Shown here piece after piece: positions 23,318-32,564 of a stretch of DNA of 64,000 nucleotides. The number at the start of each line of letters is the position of its first letter. The stretch's first letter is position 1. This DNA comes from Gammaproteobacteria bacterium. GTDB taxonomy: Bacteria; Pseudomonadota; Gammaproteobacteria; Pseudomonadales; JADFDG01. The stretch is taken from positions 1 through 64,000 of the forward strand of contig JADFDG010000006.1 of the NCBI GenBank assembly GCA_018262975.1, in the 5' to 3' direction. A program made the translations under genes and the position numbers. Under the pieces are notes generated by a model, which saw only the letters and a list, made by a program, of their open reading frames with translations, did not search any database and was not told the DNA's origin.

Positions 23318-26300
23318 ATGCCGAATCCACACCAAGGGCGGCCGCGACCTCAACGTGGCCGATCGCAAGCAGTTCGATTTGAATGGCCTGTATCGCTAGC
23401 CTCGTGGCTGACCGTTGATGCCTGGTACCGCATCCGCCCCGACGGCACCTACGCCTGGGACACGCTGCTGCGTAACCCGGCGGATGTGAGCACGGCGTGG
23501 GAACGCAACAGCCTCACCGATGACCGCGACGACGCGGCATTTGCCGCCACCAACCAGACGCTGGGCTTCAGTTCGCGCTACCAGAACCGGCAGGCGGACA
23601 TCCCGGTGCCGGGCGAGAAGCTGCGCGTGGTGGCCATCAACCGCACCACCGGCTACGTGGGCAGCACCACGTTCACCCTCGGCCAGACCGGCGCCGACGG
23701 CACCAGCGTTGGCCAGGAAGTGCCGATGATCACGCTGTTGCCGCCCAACCTGAAGGTGTGGGCCAAGCGCACGCGCAAGCTCGACGCCGGCCTCGAGAAG
23801 GACGAGACCAAGGAATACCTCATCGGCAACGAAGGCGCCGCCACGCCGGACGACCAGGTGGTGGCGATCTACACCGAGTGGCTGGACGCCGACGGGCGCC
23901 CGCTGCCGGAGGGCCTGGGCCTGAACCGCGGCAAGGACTTCGGCCTCACCGGCCGCCTGCTGAAACTGGTGGGCGACAGCCTGGAGCCGGTGCAGGCCGG
24001 CACGGCGGTGGACAGCACGCAACTGGACATCAACAACGACCCGGACAGCACCGCCGACGACGCGCAGCAGGCCAACCTCGGCGGCACGCGCGCCGCGGAT
24101 TTCCCCATCGCCCCGGGCCGCCACCTGCAGCTGGTGCAGTTGCCGGACGACCGGCGCACCAACGCGCATTTCTTCGTGAACGTGATCGGGCGCGCCAAGA
24201 GCAAGGAGGATGCCGATCCCTGCACCTGGTGTAATTTCGAGACCACCGGCAGCAACGAAGGCCTGCTCGCCAAGCGCCGCAGCCTGTACACGCCGTTCCT
24301 GGTGCCGCGCTACGACGAGGCCGCAACGCTCAAGTTGCGCCGCGAGCGCAACGCCCTGGCGGCACAGGAAGCCGAGCAGACTCCGCCGCCGGGCGGTGAT
24401 ACGAATGCCGAAGCCCTCGGCCGCGTCGAGGCGCAGTACGCCTGGGTGCTGCGGCCGGAGTACCAGTTCAGCCTGATTGACCTGGAGGTCAGCAAGATCG
24501 AGGCATACCGACTGGACGAGGACGGCAATCCGATCCCGGACAGCGCGCGCGACCTGCTCGATGACGAGGAACCGGTGATCACCAACACCGATGACCTGAT
24601 CCGCGTGCTGTATTCGCTGGTGATTCCGGAGGAGAATTTCCTCGGTTCGTTCGAACACCCCAACGAGGACAGCCCGGAGGCCACCTGGAGCTCCCGCGAG
24701 TACATCCTCGCGCTGGGCGAGGAGGAGATGCGCCTCACCGTCGGCCCGGGCGGCCAGATCGACTTCGAGAACCTGGCCCACCTGGCCAGCCTCGACGTCG
24801 AGGACTTCCTCACCGTGCGCCTGTACCTGAACGGCGATGATCCGAACCTGCTGTGGGAGTGGGCGTTTGAGTACCTGGCGCTCGACACGCAGGACACCGA
24901 GATCGATGCACGCAACAGCAAGTTCATTCCGGTTTCGGCCGACGAACCCACGGTCGATCTGCAGGCCCTGCTGGTGGGCTATTACAAGCGCGACCCCGCG
25001 ACGCGGCGCCCGGCGCGCGTCAAATGGGAAATCATCGAGGGCTTTGGCACCCTCGAGTCCAGCGAGCAGACCAGCGAGGATGTCGGATCTTTCTTCAACA
25101 CGCTGACCTTGCCCCGCACGGCCGGCTCGAAGGCGAAGATCCGCGTCAGCCTGATCGACGACCCGGACACCTACAGCGAGCTGGGGCCTTTCATCGTTCT
25201 GCCCGGCGAGCCGGCACACATCGAGGTTGCGAGCAGCGGGCAGGCCGTGCAGATGGCGCAGGGGCACGTCGACCTCACCGCCAACGTCTACGACGCCGCC
25301 TTCAACAAGGTGGCCGACGGCACGCCGGTGGACGTGCAGCCGGTCGGTGAGTTGCGCGTGGCGGGGGAGGTGACGGGAACGGACAATGGCACCACCCAGG
25401 CGCGCGTGCTCGGTGACCTGACCCCGGGCGATTACCAGGTCAGGGTAGCGGTCGGCGACGTGAGCGAAGTGGTCGACGTGAATGTCGCGCCGTTGACGGT
25501 GGAATTCGTGAACCCGCCCCATCAGGTCCCACCCGGTTCGACGACCACCGTCCAGGTACGTGTCACGCGCCCCGACGGCACGGCCGCGGAGGGCGTGCCG
25601 GTGGAGGTGGCCGGCGAAGGTTTGCTGCCGGCCGACCGTGCCGTGCTCACCGACGCGTCCGGCCATGCGCAGGTGCCGGTGCTGGCCAGCCCGCGTGCCC
25701 GTGCCTCGATACTCAAGGCGCGCGTCGGGTTCGGCGTGGCCGTGAACACGCCGGTCAACAGTGAATCCCCGGCGGGCTCGGTGCGGCCCGTGCTGTCGGA
25801 GCATGCGATCGTGGGCGACAAGCCCGCCGGCGAGCGCGTGCCGTACCAGCGCTACGACGGTGTCGGTTTGAACCTGCCGACCGTCACGGCCACCACGGCC
25901 ACCGTCGACGTGCCAACCGGCGGCCTGCGCGTGCAGCTCGGTCACCTGCTGGACCCCAATCACCGTCCGCTCGCCGCGTTCACGCTCAATGAACTCGAAA
26001 CCGTGGTCACCACGGTGGACGGCAATGACACCGCGGAGTTGCGCAGCCCGGCGGCGGCCGGCGCCGGCTATGCCGTCGTGACCGGTGGCGAGATCGTGCG
26101 CGACTCCCGGCACGGGCCGTTCACCGACAGCCTGCAATTGCACGGTGGCGGGCGGGTCCGCTTGCCGCTGATGGATGCTGCGCCCGCGGAGCCCGGCTTC
26201 CGGCTGGACTTCAAGGCCCTCACGCCGGGCGTCCTGCTCTCGTACGGCCCGCTGCAGGCCGTGTACCAGGCCGACGACACCGTGCGCGTGACGCTGGAGA

Positions 26301-28759
26301 CCGCCACGGGCACGCTCAGCCTCACCACCGACACCGTGACCCGCGGTGCCTGGCACCGCTTTGGCCTGCGCGTGAGCAACGGCCAGCTGGTGGCGCAGGT
26401 CGAAGGGCGCCCGGCCGTCACGGCGACGCTGTCCGGCGCGGTTCCCTGGCGCTCGGTGCGTGCCGAACTGGGTATCGGGATGGCCGGCAACCTGCGCGAG
26501 TTCGCGTGGTACGACGCCGCCAGTACGCCGCTGGTGACGTTTGCCGACGGCAGTATCAGCAAGACCCTCACGGCCACCGGCACCCAGGCGCTGTCGATTG
26601 TCAGCACCGTCAGCCTCAACCCCGACCGCGATGCGATCGTGCCGCAACACAACGTGGCCATCCAGGTGAGCAACACCGCCGGCACGCAGGCCGATGAGCA
26701 GTTGCTGACGCTGGTGGACTCCAGCCGCTGGGCAGAGGTCCTGGGCGCCTATGCCTCGTTTGCCTACAACGGCAGCGAAGTGCCGCCGATCAACACCGCC
26801 GGGCTCACCAACCCGGCGATCTATGGCCCGCCGGCTCTGATCGACCAGGCGACGGGGTTCTTCATTCAGCCGGCGTATGCGTTGGATGTCTATGATCTTG
26901 GTGGGGGGCTGCTCTCCGCCGGCAAGGCGTTTCTAGACGTCATGTGGCTGAACGATATCAAGGTCATCTACGCCGAGCTCAATCACCTCATTGATGGCGA
27001 GACCGTGAACTGGACGGCGCTGGCATTCAGCACGGCGAGCCTGATTCCCGCCTTCAAGGCGTTGAGGATCGCAGATCGTATCGGGGCGCCCCTGGCACGC
27101 GTGTTTGCCAAGCTGTCGGCGCATCCGGCAGCGATGAGTATGTTGGGCAAGGCGTTGCTGCAGACCAGCAAGCGGGCGTTGAGCGAACGGAATATTGACG
27201 TGTTCGTTCAGTGGGGGCCATTCCTCATCGCGATGGTCGAGATTGCTGATAGCGAGAATCTGCTCAACGTCCTGTTTGGCACGATCGGCAATACCGACGA
27301 TGTCTTCGCCCTGATGACGTTCCTGACGTTGCCGGCTGATGGCTGGGATGGCGACGGCGATCCGCCGGCCGTCGAGGTGACGGCGCCCGCCAGCCTTGCC
27401 TCGGTTGATGCGCCACGCGTTGTCGTTCCGGGCAATGTTGCACGCGCTATTGTCTTCGACAACGTGTTGCCGGATCAGGTCGACCATCCTGTTGATCAAC
27501 TCATGGGCATGGTGGTCACCAACGCGTATGCAGCGAGCAGGCCCGGTCGGCGTCGGGTGGACATGGGTGAGTTGAAGAGTGCTGCCAGGAAGGACTTTGA
27601 CAACCTGACGCCAGCAGAAATCAACGAGATCGTTGCTCTGAAGGGTCAGATCCGCGCCTTCGTGGATGGCCTGCGGTCCGCCTCAGCTGGAAATCTGCGC
27701 GTGAAGGCAGTCCGGATCGGATCGGCACTGATCCGGATCTCGCGCGCCACGGGTGCGAAGGGCCTCAGCAACCTGATCAAGGGGCCGCGCAACATGCGAG
27801 TCAGTCGGCTAACCCTGTTGGGTACGATCTACTACCTTGAGGATCAGGGCCGGCAGCGGAAGATTGACGACGAAACCCGCGGCAAGCTGCGGCGGATGTA
27901 CCAGACGATTCTGGCAGATAGCCCCGATGGCCTGTTGACCGAAGAGGAGGCGCAGGATGCGCTCGATGAGCTCCTTGCGGAGGGCAACCCGGGGAGGGCC
28001 AAGGAGTTGACCAAATCAGGACACGCCAGTGCCATGCAGGTTGTTGCCGCGGCCTATTATCAGGCAAAGGCGATAGGAATTGGGCAGCCCAGGTTGAAGG
28101 CTCTGGAAAAGGAGCGGAGTATTTTCATATTTCCGAGTGACCGGGCGCGCATTGATGCTGGCGTGCCGGTGTTGCGACTAATCCGCCGTATCGATGTTCT
28201 CTTGGAAGTGGACTCTGGCCCGGAAAAATGGGTCGAGCTGAAATCCTACATGGGCAAGCCCGGGCGGCTGGATATGCCGGCCAGCAACCGCGTCTCCCTG
28301 GCCCCTTGGAATCTGGGGGCAGACAAGTCAGGCAAGAACTCGTCCATGCACAAGCAGTACTATGTGGACCGGTTCGCGATGTCGAACAGTGGCAAGGCAG
28401 TAGTGGACGGACGGCCAGCGCGCCTGCGAAATGCCACTATTATTTCTGTCGATGGGTACCGCTGGTGGTTCCAGAAGTTCAAGCGAACAGTGCGGCCGGC
28501 AAATGGGCCTGGAGCAGGACAGGTACAGCAGTCCGTGACGTTGGGTAAGATTAAGGAACGGTTCGCAAAACGCCCAGAGGGCATGACAACAGTCGTCAAG
28601 TTCAACCTTCTGGGGGAAGGGCGATCCGACCTTCAGGTTGCGGAGCTCACTGTTGGTGAGATGAACGCCAAGGCCTTGCTCAAGGAAGCTCTGAGAGATG
28701 CCGGCGAAAGCACCGCATCTGAACTGCTCGATCTGGTTTCTGAAATTGATGTCGAATGA
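23318..28759 (+). CDS. Giant 5'-truncated surface / polymorphic-toxin-like protein with C-terminal PD-(D/E)xK nuclease
   Basis: The 1813-codon frame starts with about 30 residues that look like noise. Real-looking sequence begins at LTVDAWYRIRPDGTYAWDTL. No signal peptide is present. Ig/invasin-like beta domains occupy about 625-830 (AHIEVASSGQAVQMAQGHVD, PPGSTTTVQVRVTRPDGTAA). A LamG/concanavalin-like domain lies at about 925-1065. Hydrophobic segments follow near 1190-1240 and 1285-1310. The C-terminal 200 residues hold D1626 (RRIDVLLEVD) and E1640/K1642 (WVELKSY), a restriction-nuclease pattern. Base composition changes at about 26.88 kb. The plan fits a polymorphic toxin whose N-terminal secretion part is lost. 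It may be silent, or expressed from an internal start. Confidence 0.6.
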   Translation: MPNPHQGRPRPQRGRSQAVRFEWPVSLASWLTVDAWYRIRPDGTYAWDTLLRNPADVSTAWERNSLTDDRDDAAFAATNQTLGFSSRYQNRQADIPVPGEKLRVVAINRTTGYVGSTTFTLGQTGADGTSVGQEVPMITLLPPNLKVWAKRTRKLDAGLEKDETKEYLIGNEGAATPDDQVVAIYTEWLDADGRPLPEGLGLNRGKDFGLTGRLLKLVGDSLEPVQAGTAVDSTQLDINNDPDSTADDAQQANLGGTRAADFPIAPGRHLQLVQLPDDRRTNAHFFVNVIGRAKSKEDADPCTWCNFETTGSNEGLLAKRRSLYTPFLVPRYDEAATLKLRRERNALAAQEAEQTPPPGGDTNAEALGRVEAQYAWVLRPEYQFSLIDLEVSKIEAYRLDEDGNPIPDSARDLLDDEEPVITNTDDLIRVLYSLVIPEENFLGSFEHPNEDSPEATWSSREYILALGEEEMRLTVGPGGQIDFENLAHLASLDVEDFLTVRLYLNGDDPNLLWEWAFEYLALDTQDTEIDARNSKFIPVSADEPTVDLQALLVGYYKRDPATRRPARVKWEIIEGFGTLESSEQTSEDVGSFFNTLTLPRTAGSKAKIRVSLIDDPDTYSELGPFIVLPGEPAHIEVASSGQAVQMAQGHVDLTANVYDAAFNKVADGTPVDVQPVGELRVAGEVTGTDNGTTQARVLGDLTPGDYQVRVAVGDVSEVVDVNVAPLTVEFVNPPHQVPPGSTTTVQVRVTRPDGTAAEGVPVEVAGEGLLPADRAVLTDASGHAQVPVLASPRARASILKARVGFGVAVNTPVNSESPAGSVRPVLSEHAIVGDKPAGERVPYQRYDGVGLNLPTVTATTATVDVPTGGLRVQLGHLLDPNHRPLAAFTLNELETVVTTVDGNDTAELRSPAAAGAGYAVVTGGEIVRDSRHGPFTDSLQLHGGGRVRLPLMDAAPAEPGFRLDFKALTPGVLLSYGPLQAVYQADDTVRVTLETATGTLSLTTDTVTRGAWHRFGLRVSNGQLVAQVEGRPAVTATLSGAVPWRSVRAELGIGMAGNLREFAWYDAASTPLVTFADGSISKTLTATGTQALSIVSTVSLNPDRDAIVPQHNVAIQVSNTAGTQADEQLLTLVDSSRWAEVLGAYASFAYNGSEVPPINTAGLTNPAIYGPPALIDQATGFFIQPAYALDVYDLGGGLLSAGKAFLDVMWLNDIKVIYAELNHLIDGETVNWTALAFSTASLIPAFKALRIADRIGAPLARVFAKLSAHPAAMSMLGKALLQTSKRALSERNIDVFVQWGPFLIAMVEIADSENLLNVLFGTIGNTDDVFALMTFLTLPADGWDGDGDPPAVEVTAPASLASVDAPRVVVPGNVARAIVFDNVLPDQVDHPVDQLMGMVVTNAYAASRPGRRRVDMGELKSAARKDFDNLTPAEINEIVALKGQIRAFVDGLRSASAGNLRVKAVRIGSALIRISRATGAKGLSNLIKGPRNMRVSRLTLLGTIYYLEDQGRQRKIDDETRGKLRRMYQTILADSPDGLLTEEEAQDALDELLAEGNPGRAKELTKSGHASAMQVVAAAYYQAKAIGIGQPRLKALEKERSIFIFPSDRARIDAGVPVLRLIRRIDVLLEVDSGPEKWVELKSYMGKPGRLDMPASNRVSLAPWNLGADKSGKNSSMHKQYYVDRFAMSNSGKAVVDGRPARLRNATIISVDGYRWWFQKFKRTVRPANGPGAGQVQQSVTLGKIKERFAKRPEGMTTVVKFNLLGEGRSDLQVAELTVGEMNAKALLKEALRDAGESTASELLDLVSEIDVE

Positions 28760-28769
28760 GGGTTTCTAG

Positions 28770-29750
28770 GTGGGTCCTGTCTATCAGCTTGGCATGTCCA
28801 ATGAAGATTGGTTGTTGGCCCGAGAACTCTGCTGGGATGAATCTATTGCCATAGATCTGAAACAAAAGTATCCCCGCTCACAGGTCAAGTTGATACGCGA
28901 GGTGTATGACGGGAAAGCCGAAGTTCGGCTGCAGGACGGGCGGTGGCACGTGGGCAAGACGCTTGTCCCGAGAGAGACCTGGCAATATATGCGGCAGCAA
29001 GGCCCAGTACTTTGGTCGCAGCCGGAGATACATGCCTCTTGGGGCGAGGAAGGTAGCATCATCTCCCCTGTACGTGCACTCCGGCACTTGGTGCCACTGC
29101 ACCCTAGCAGGGCATTCTCCCATGGAGGCTGGCGCCTAGAATCCAGCATCGAGCTGTTCCATTTCGTCATGGGCCGGTCTTTCTCCCCGGGAATGCTTGT
29201 CGACTATCACCTGCCCGGCAGTGAGTCGCCGTTCCCGTGGCACCCCAATGCGTTAGCAGCCCATTGGCTGCGGGGACTTATGGTCTGGGCAAGAGCGATG
29301 CCTTGGTCGCAGCCTTGTCCCTATGTTTGGCCCATGGCGTATCTAACCGAGTATTTTGTGTCAGTGTTACCGTCCGTTTCTCCGGTGCTTTTTTCCGAGA
29401 GATTTTCGGAGTTCCCAAACGCGAGGGCGCGTCAACTGGAGGTGAGGTCTGATGTTTACTGGCTTGGGATATGGGAGTCGATACTTGTTGAAAACCTGTC
29501 TGGTAACGGGTTCGATAGCGCCCAAATTGATCGCCGCGTAGAGCTTGTTCGCCCATTTGTCACGGCCTTTGAGGCCCGCGTTCTGCAAGACGACGTGCGT
29601 GCCGACTTCCGTGAGTTCTATCTGCGTGCCAAGGAGCAGGAGCGTGACGAGGAGCGTCGTCCGGAGGACATCCCATCCGCGGAAATCCTGCCCCCGGAAG
29701 AGGATATTTCCGAGGGCGAAGATGCGCTGTTTTCTGGATACATCATGTAA
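28770..29750 (+). CDS. Putative immunity protein A (326 aa)
   Basis: I do not recognise a named family. The protein is soluble and Trp-rich, with HGGWRLESSIELFHFVMGRS, YFVSVLPSVSPVLFSERFSE and RRVELV...LQDDVRADFREFY, and a very acidic tail (EEDISEGEDALF). The GTG start is preceded by GAGGG, 10 bp after the giant ORF's stop. A diverged paralogue with the same landmarks is at 30219-31175, and each copy is followed by a small acidic protein. Position right after a nuclease-type toxin domain suggests an immunity role, by inference. Confidence 0.62.
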   Translation: MGPVYQLGMSNEDWLLARELCWDESIAIDLKQKYPRSQVKLIREVYDGKAEVRLQDGRWHVGKTLVPRETWQYMRQQGPVLWSQPEIHASWGEEGSIISPVRALRHLVPLHPSRAFSHGGWRLESSIELFHFVMGRSFSPGMLVDYHLPGSESPFPWHPNALAAHWLRGLMVWARAMPWSQPCPYVWPMAYLTEYFVSVLPSVSPVLFSERFSEFPNARARQLEVRSDVYWLGIWESILVENLSGNGFDSAQIDRRVELVRPFVTAFEARVLQDDVRADFREFYLRAKEQERDEERRPEDIPSAEILPPEEDISEGEDALFSGYIM

Positions 29751-29777
29751 CTCCGTGGCTGGATATGGGGCCCCGGT

Positions 29778-30173
29778 ATGGAAATCGATGTCGACATTTG
29801 CTTCAGGGTTCCCGAAGGTCAGCCGCGCCTGGCGCGTTTCGCCCAGACGCTTGCTCGCCAGAAGCCCAATGAGGAGTGGCTGCTTCCGGAGGGCGGGGAG
29901 GAGAGCCCCGACTTTGTTTCGTTGCTTGACGACTGGACGGGTTGCTTCTATCAGGTAACGGATTACGAGTGCGTGGACGGACTCCACAAGGCATCGTACA
30001 TGCTCGGGTCGGAAGCCGAGATCTTCGTGGCTGCTTACCTTAAGGTACTTGAGTCCGCCGGCGCTGCTGACGTGCATGCGCGCTTCTCGTCAGTAGACCT
30101 CGAGGACTACGAGTTCGAGATGCGTATCGTGAACGGGAAAGCAGCCAAGCGCAGGCCCGGGTGGTCATTCTAG
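29778..30173 (+). CDS. Putative immunity partner B (131 aa)
   Basis: This small acidic alpha/beta protein starts MEIDVDICFRVPEGQPRLAR and ends with a basic tail (GKAAKRRPGWSF). It has the segments VAAYLKVLESAGAADVHARF and DLEDYEFEMRIVNGKA. A paralogue at 31187-31579 matches it in length and layout (MEWNVDLKF..., VLAAAGADSL..., LKDGRVLREE). It lies 27 bp downstream of gene A, probably in the same operon. The function is unknown; a toxin-neutralising role is inferred from context only. Confidence 0.6.
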   Translation: MEIDVDICFRVPEGQPRLARFAQTLARQKPNEEWLLPEGGEESPDFVSLLDDWTGCFYQVTDYECVDGLHKASYMLGSEAEIFVAAYLKVLESAGAADVHARFSSVDLEDYEFEMRIVNGKAAKRRPGWSF

Positions 30174-30218
30174 CCGCGCCCGCGGGCTGCCCCGCGTGGG
30201 ATCTGCTGCATTGCAGAC

Positions 30219-31175
30219 GTGATTGGGCTGAATTGGGATTGCGAATTTGACATGGCAATGAATCCTGATATTCAAGATCCTGCCTGGATCAAGTCGCGTG
30301 AGAAGGCTTGGAAGCGCATCAAAAGCAACAATCGTGGCGTAGGCCTGAGCGGGAAGGATCTGGAATTCATCCGGCGGGTGTGCTTTGGCGAGCGCGTGGA
30401 GGACCTGTGGGACGGGCCGGGCGGAATGTGTCCCTACTGGGTTTCGTTCTGGCATTACTTTCCGATTCAGAATCATGAGTTTTGGCGGGAGGTACTGGTT
30501 CATCAGCGACCCAGATACCAAGTCAAGCGCGGGGTGGAAAGCCAGGTCGCTCAAGCTGCACGTGCTGGTAGGGATTACTCTGATTGGAATGATGGCTACT
30601 GCGGCTGGGACCTCGAGACCTCCATCGAGTTCGGTCGCTACATCTTTGGTGATCGCTATAAGCCGGAAGGCTATACCTTTGAAGGCATAGCCATGCCGTA
30701 CCCGAATCCGCCAGGAAAGATTTATATAGACTGGTTAAGAAGCTTCAGCGTATGGAGCGACAGCGCTCGCCCTGACGCCGTGGCGTTGCATCAGCTTGAG
30801 CTGTGGGTTTCTGTTCTGCCTTTAGTCCCGGGGTTTCTATTCTCCAGGCGCCCGTCATCGCACCGAGACCTAATGATCGCTCAGAAGCAACTGTCGTCTC
30901 TGCTTAGTCTTCTGGCAAGGCCGGTAGAGACCAGTTTGGAGCTTTTCGCCATTGATGGCATCCATCTCTCAGATTCCGATATGGAACGCAGAGTCTCTGT
31001 TCTCATGGGCGTTCGGGACCGACTATTGCAATCCGACGTCAGGTATGAGCTTCGATCTGCGATTGAGCTGTACGATCGCAATGTATTCGCGACATACGCG
31101 GTGGATGAGGACGCCCCCTTGATGGCGGCGGAGGACCTGTCAGAGTCTGAAGTCCAAAGCCTCTTTCGAATTTGA
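30219..31175 (+). CDS. Putative immunity protein A' (paralogue of 28770-29750)
   Basis: It shares with protein A the motifs CGWDLETSIEFGRYIFGDRY, LWVSVLPLVPGFLFSRRPSS and MERRVSVLMGVRDRLLQSDV, in the same order and spacing, with otherwise low identity. The acidic tail is shorter. The GTG at 30219 lacks a good ribosome site; ATG codons at 30252 and 30258 are alternatives. Base composition is lower in GC than flanking chromosome. Duplicated, diverged immunity genes are usual downstream of polymorphic toxins. Confidence 0.6.
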   Translation: MIGLNWDCEFDMAMNPDIQDPAWIKSREKAWKRIKSNNRGVGLSGKDLEFIRRVCFGERVEDLWDGPGGMCPYWVSFWHYFPIQNHEFWREVLVHQRPRYQVKRGVESQVAQAARAGRDYSDWNDGYCGWDLETSIEFGRYIFGDRYKPEGYTFEGIAMPYPNPPGKIYIDWLRSFSVWSDSARPDAVALHQLELWVSVLPLVPGFLFSRRPSSHRDLMIAQKQLSSLLSLLARPVETSLELFAIDGIHLSDSDMERRVSVLMGVRDRLLQSDVRYELRSAIELYDRNVFATYAVDEDAPLMAAEDLSESEVQSLFRI

Positions 31176-31186
31176 GTGCTTGCCGC

Positions 31187-31579
31187 ATGGAATGGAATGT
31201 CGACCTGAAATTCTCCTACTCTGAGCAGCGCTCTCCGAAGCTGGCGCAGTTCATGGCCGGTGCGGTCGAGGAGGAGGTTGATGACGATCTGCTCCGGGAG
31301 ATCCCCGGCGTCGCTGCCGCCCTGAAGGCGCTGGACTCGGCCTGCGATCAGGATTTCTTCTCTTTCGAGTCCATCAATGACGACGACGGCGAAGCGGAAC
31401 TCGGCTGGATGCCGCCGGATGAGCCGGAAGTATTTGCAGAGCACGCTCTGCGGGTCCTTGCTGCCGCCGGCGCCGACTCCCTGTCCGCCGAGGTATGGAC
31501 CGCCGACCACGAGGGTCCCTCGATCCGCCTGACGCTCAAGGATGGGCGGGTGCTCCGGGAAGAAGTGGACGGTTGGTAG
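31187..31579 (+). CDS. Putative immunity partner B' (paralogue of 29778-30173)
   Basis: This acidic 130-aa protein parallels B: MEWNVDLKFSYSEQRSPKLA at the start, EHALRVLAAAGADSLSAEVW in the C-terminal half and a short basic-acidic end. The ATG at 31187 is preferred because it matches B's start; a TTG at 31172 overlapping the previous stop is possible. GC content is higher than in A', suggesting the two duplicated genes have different histories. Function unknown. Confidence 0.58.
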   Translation: MEWNVDLKFSYSEQRSPKLAQFMAGAVEEEVDDDLLREIPGVAAALKALDSACDQDFFSFESINDDDGEAELGWMPPDEPEVFAEHALRVLAAAGADSLSAEVWTADHEGPSIRLTLKDGRVLREEVDGW

Positions 31580-31690
31580 GCCCTGACGTGCCCGACGCAC
31601 TCACCAGGCGCGGGCCATGCACGCGGCCACCAGAGTCTGCGGGCAGGCCGCTCTGCCTGTGCAGGAAGTGCTGGGTCATTACATGCATGA

Positions 31691-31715
31691 CTAGACTAGA
31701 CTAGACTAGACTAGA
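31691..31715. repeat. Five tandem copies of CTAGA
   Basis: A perfect 5-bp microsatellite, CTAGA x5, ends 20 bp before the start codon of the Phd-like antitoxin. CTAG is a strongly avoided tetranucleotide in most bacteria, so five in a row is unusual. It lies where promoter elements would be, and changes in copy number would alter promoter spacing. Confidence 0.9.
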
Positions 31716-31735
31716 GGTAGTCCGATGGAGGTCCC

Positions 31736-31987
31736 ATGCAACCCGTCAACATGCTTCAAGCCAAGACCCACCTTTCCCGCTTGGTAGAGGCCCTTGAGAA
31801 GGGCGAGGAGCGCGAGGTGATCATTGCCCGCAATGGCAGGCCTGTGGCCCGCCTGGTTCCTGCGACACCGGCTTCGCCAGTCGAGCGCCGGCTCGGTGTG
31901 GCCAAGGGTGCCTTTCAGGTGCCGGACGATATTGACGCCCACAACGCTGAGGTCGCGCGCTTGTTCAATGCCGGGAGCGGCGCGTGA
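31736..31987 (+). CDS. Phd/YefM-family antitoxin
   Basis: Type II antitoxins of this family bind DNA with the N-terminal half and the toxin with the C-terminal half. MLQAKTHLSRLVEALEKGEE and VIIARNGRPVARLVP are the family signature (about 6-42), followed by a helical toxin-binding tail (VPDDIDAHNAEVARLFNAG). GGAGG lies a few bases before the ATG. It overlaps the PIN toxin gene by 4 bp (GTGA). Autorepression is expected. Confidence 0.92.
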   Translation: MQPVNMLQAKTHLSRLVEALEKGEEREVIIARNGRPVARLVPATPASPVERRLGVAKGAFQVPDDIDAHNAEVARLFNAGSGA

Positions 31988-32370
31988 ACCTGCTGCTGGA
32001 TACGCAGATTGCCCTCTGGGCCATCACGGACAGCCCGAAACTGGGTACCAAGGCGCGCGAGCTGATTCTGTCCCCCAGCGCGCTGATCTGGGTGAGCACC
32101 GCATCGCTGTGGGAAATCGCGATCAAGCACTCGCTTGGACGGGGCGACATGCCGGTGTCGGCGGCGGATGCGATGCGCTACTTCCGGGAGGCAGGGTACC
32201 AGTTCCTGCCCATCGAGCCGGAGCATGCCGCCACCATCGAAAAACTGCAGCTGCACCACCAGGATCCCTTTGACCGCATGCTGGTCGCCCAGGCCATGAC
32301 GGAACCGATGCGGCTGCTGACGAGGGACGCGCATTTGCCGGCGTACGGCGATTGGGTCGAGCCTGTTTGA
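31984..32370 (+). CDS. vapC: PIN-domain VapC-family RNase toxin
   Basis: A single PIN domain spans 128 aa with the acidic metal ligands in place: D6 (LLLDTQIALWA), E44 (SLWEIAIKHS) and the C-terminal pair in DPFDRMLVAQA and LTRDAHLPAYGDW. VapC toxins cleave specific RNAs. The GTG start overlaps the antitoxin stop, so they are co-translated. The pair lies 195 bp from the right att repeat and may stabilise the island. Confidence 0.93.
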   Translation: MNLLLDTQIALWAITDSPKLGTKARELILSPSALIWVSTASLWEIAIKHSLGRGDMPVSAADAMRYFREAGYQFLPIEPEHAATIEKLQLHHQDPFDRMLVAQAMTEPMRLLTRDAHLPAYGDWVEPV

Positions 32371-32564
32371 CGCTTACCGACGCTGCTCAGGCGGAGCGAC
32401 TGCAAGCGATGCCGGGGAGAGGCATCTGCGGTATCCGTTCGGTATCCGTTCGGCGGTGGTTTCAGGGTTATCCCCGCGAACCTCGGCGAACGCCGGAGCG
32501 CCTAACTCTTTGATTAAAAAGGAACCAGTGAGCGCCTCCGCACCCCCGCGAACAGCCACTCGCA

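Noticed and set aside
23396..26650. A 1084-codon minus-strand frame opposite the giant ORF
   Set aside because: It is an antisense shadow of GC-rich codons: Arg/His/Gly-rich, no motifs, while the plus frame has clear beta domains and LamG.
31691..31715. A CRISPR array
   Set aside because: The units are 5 bp with no spacers; it is a microsatellite. No CRISPR-like repeat/spacer pattern was seen elsewhere.
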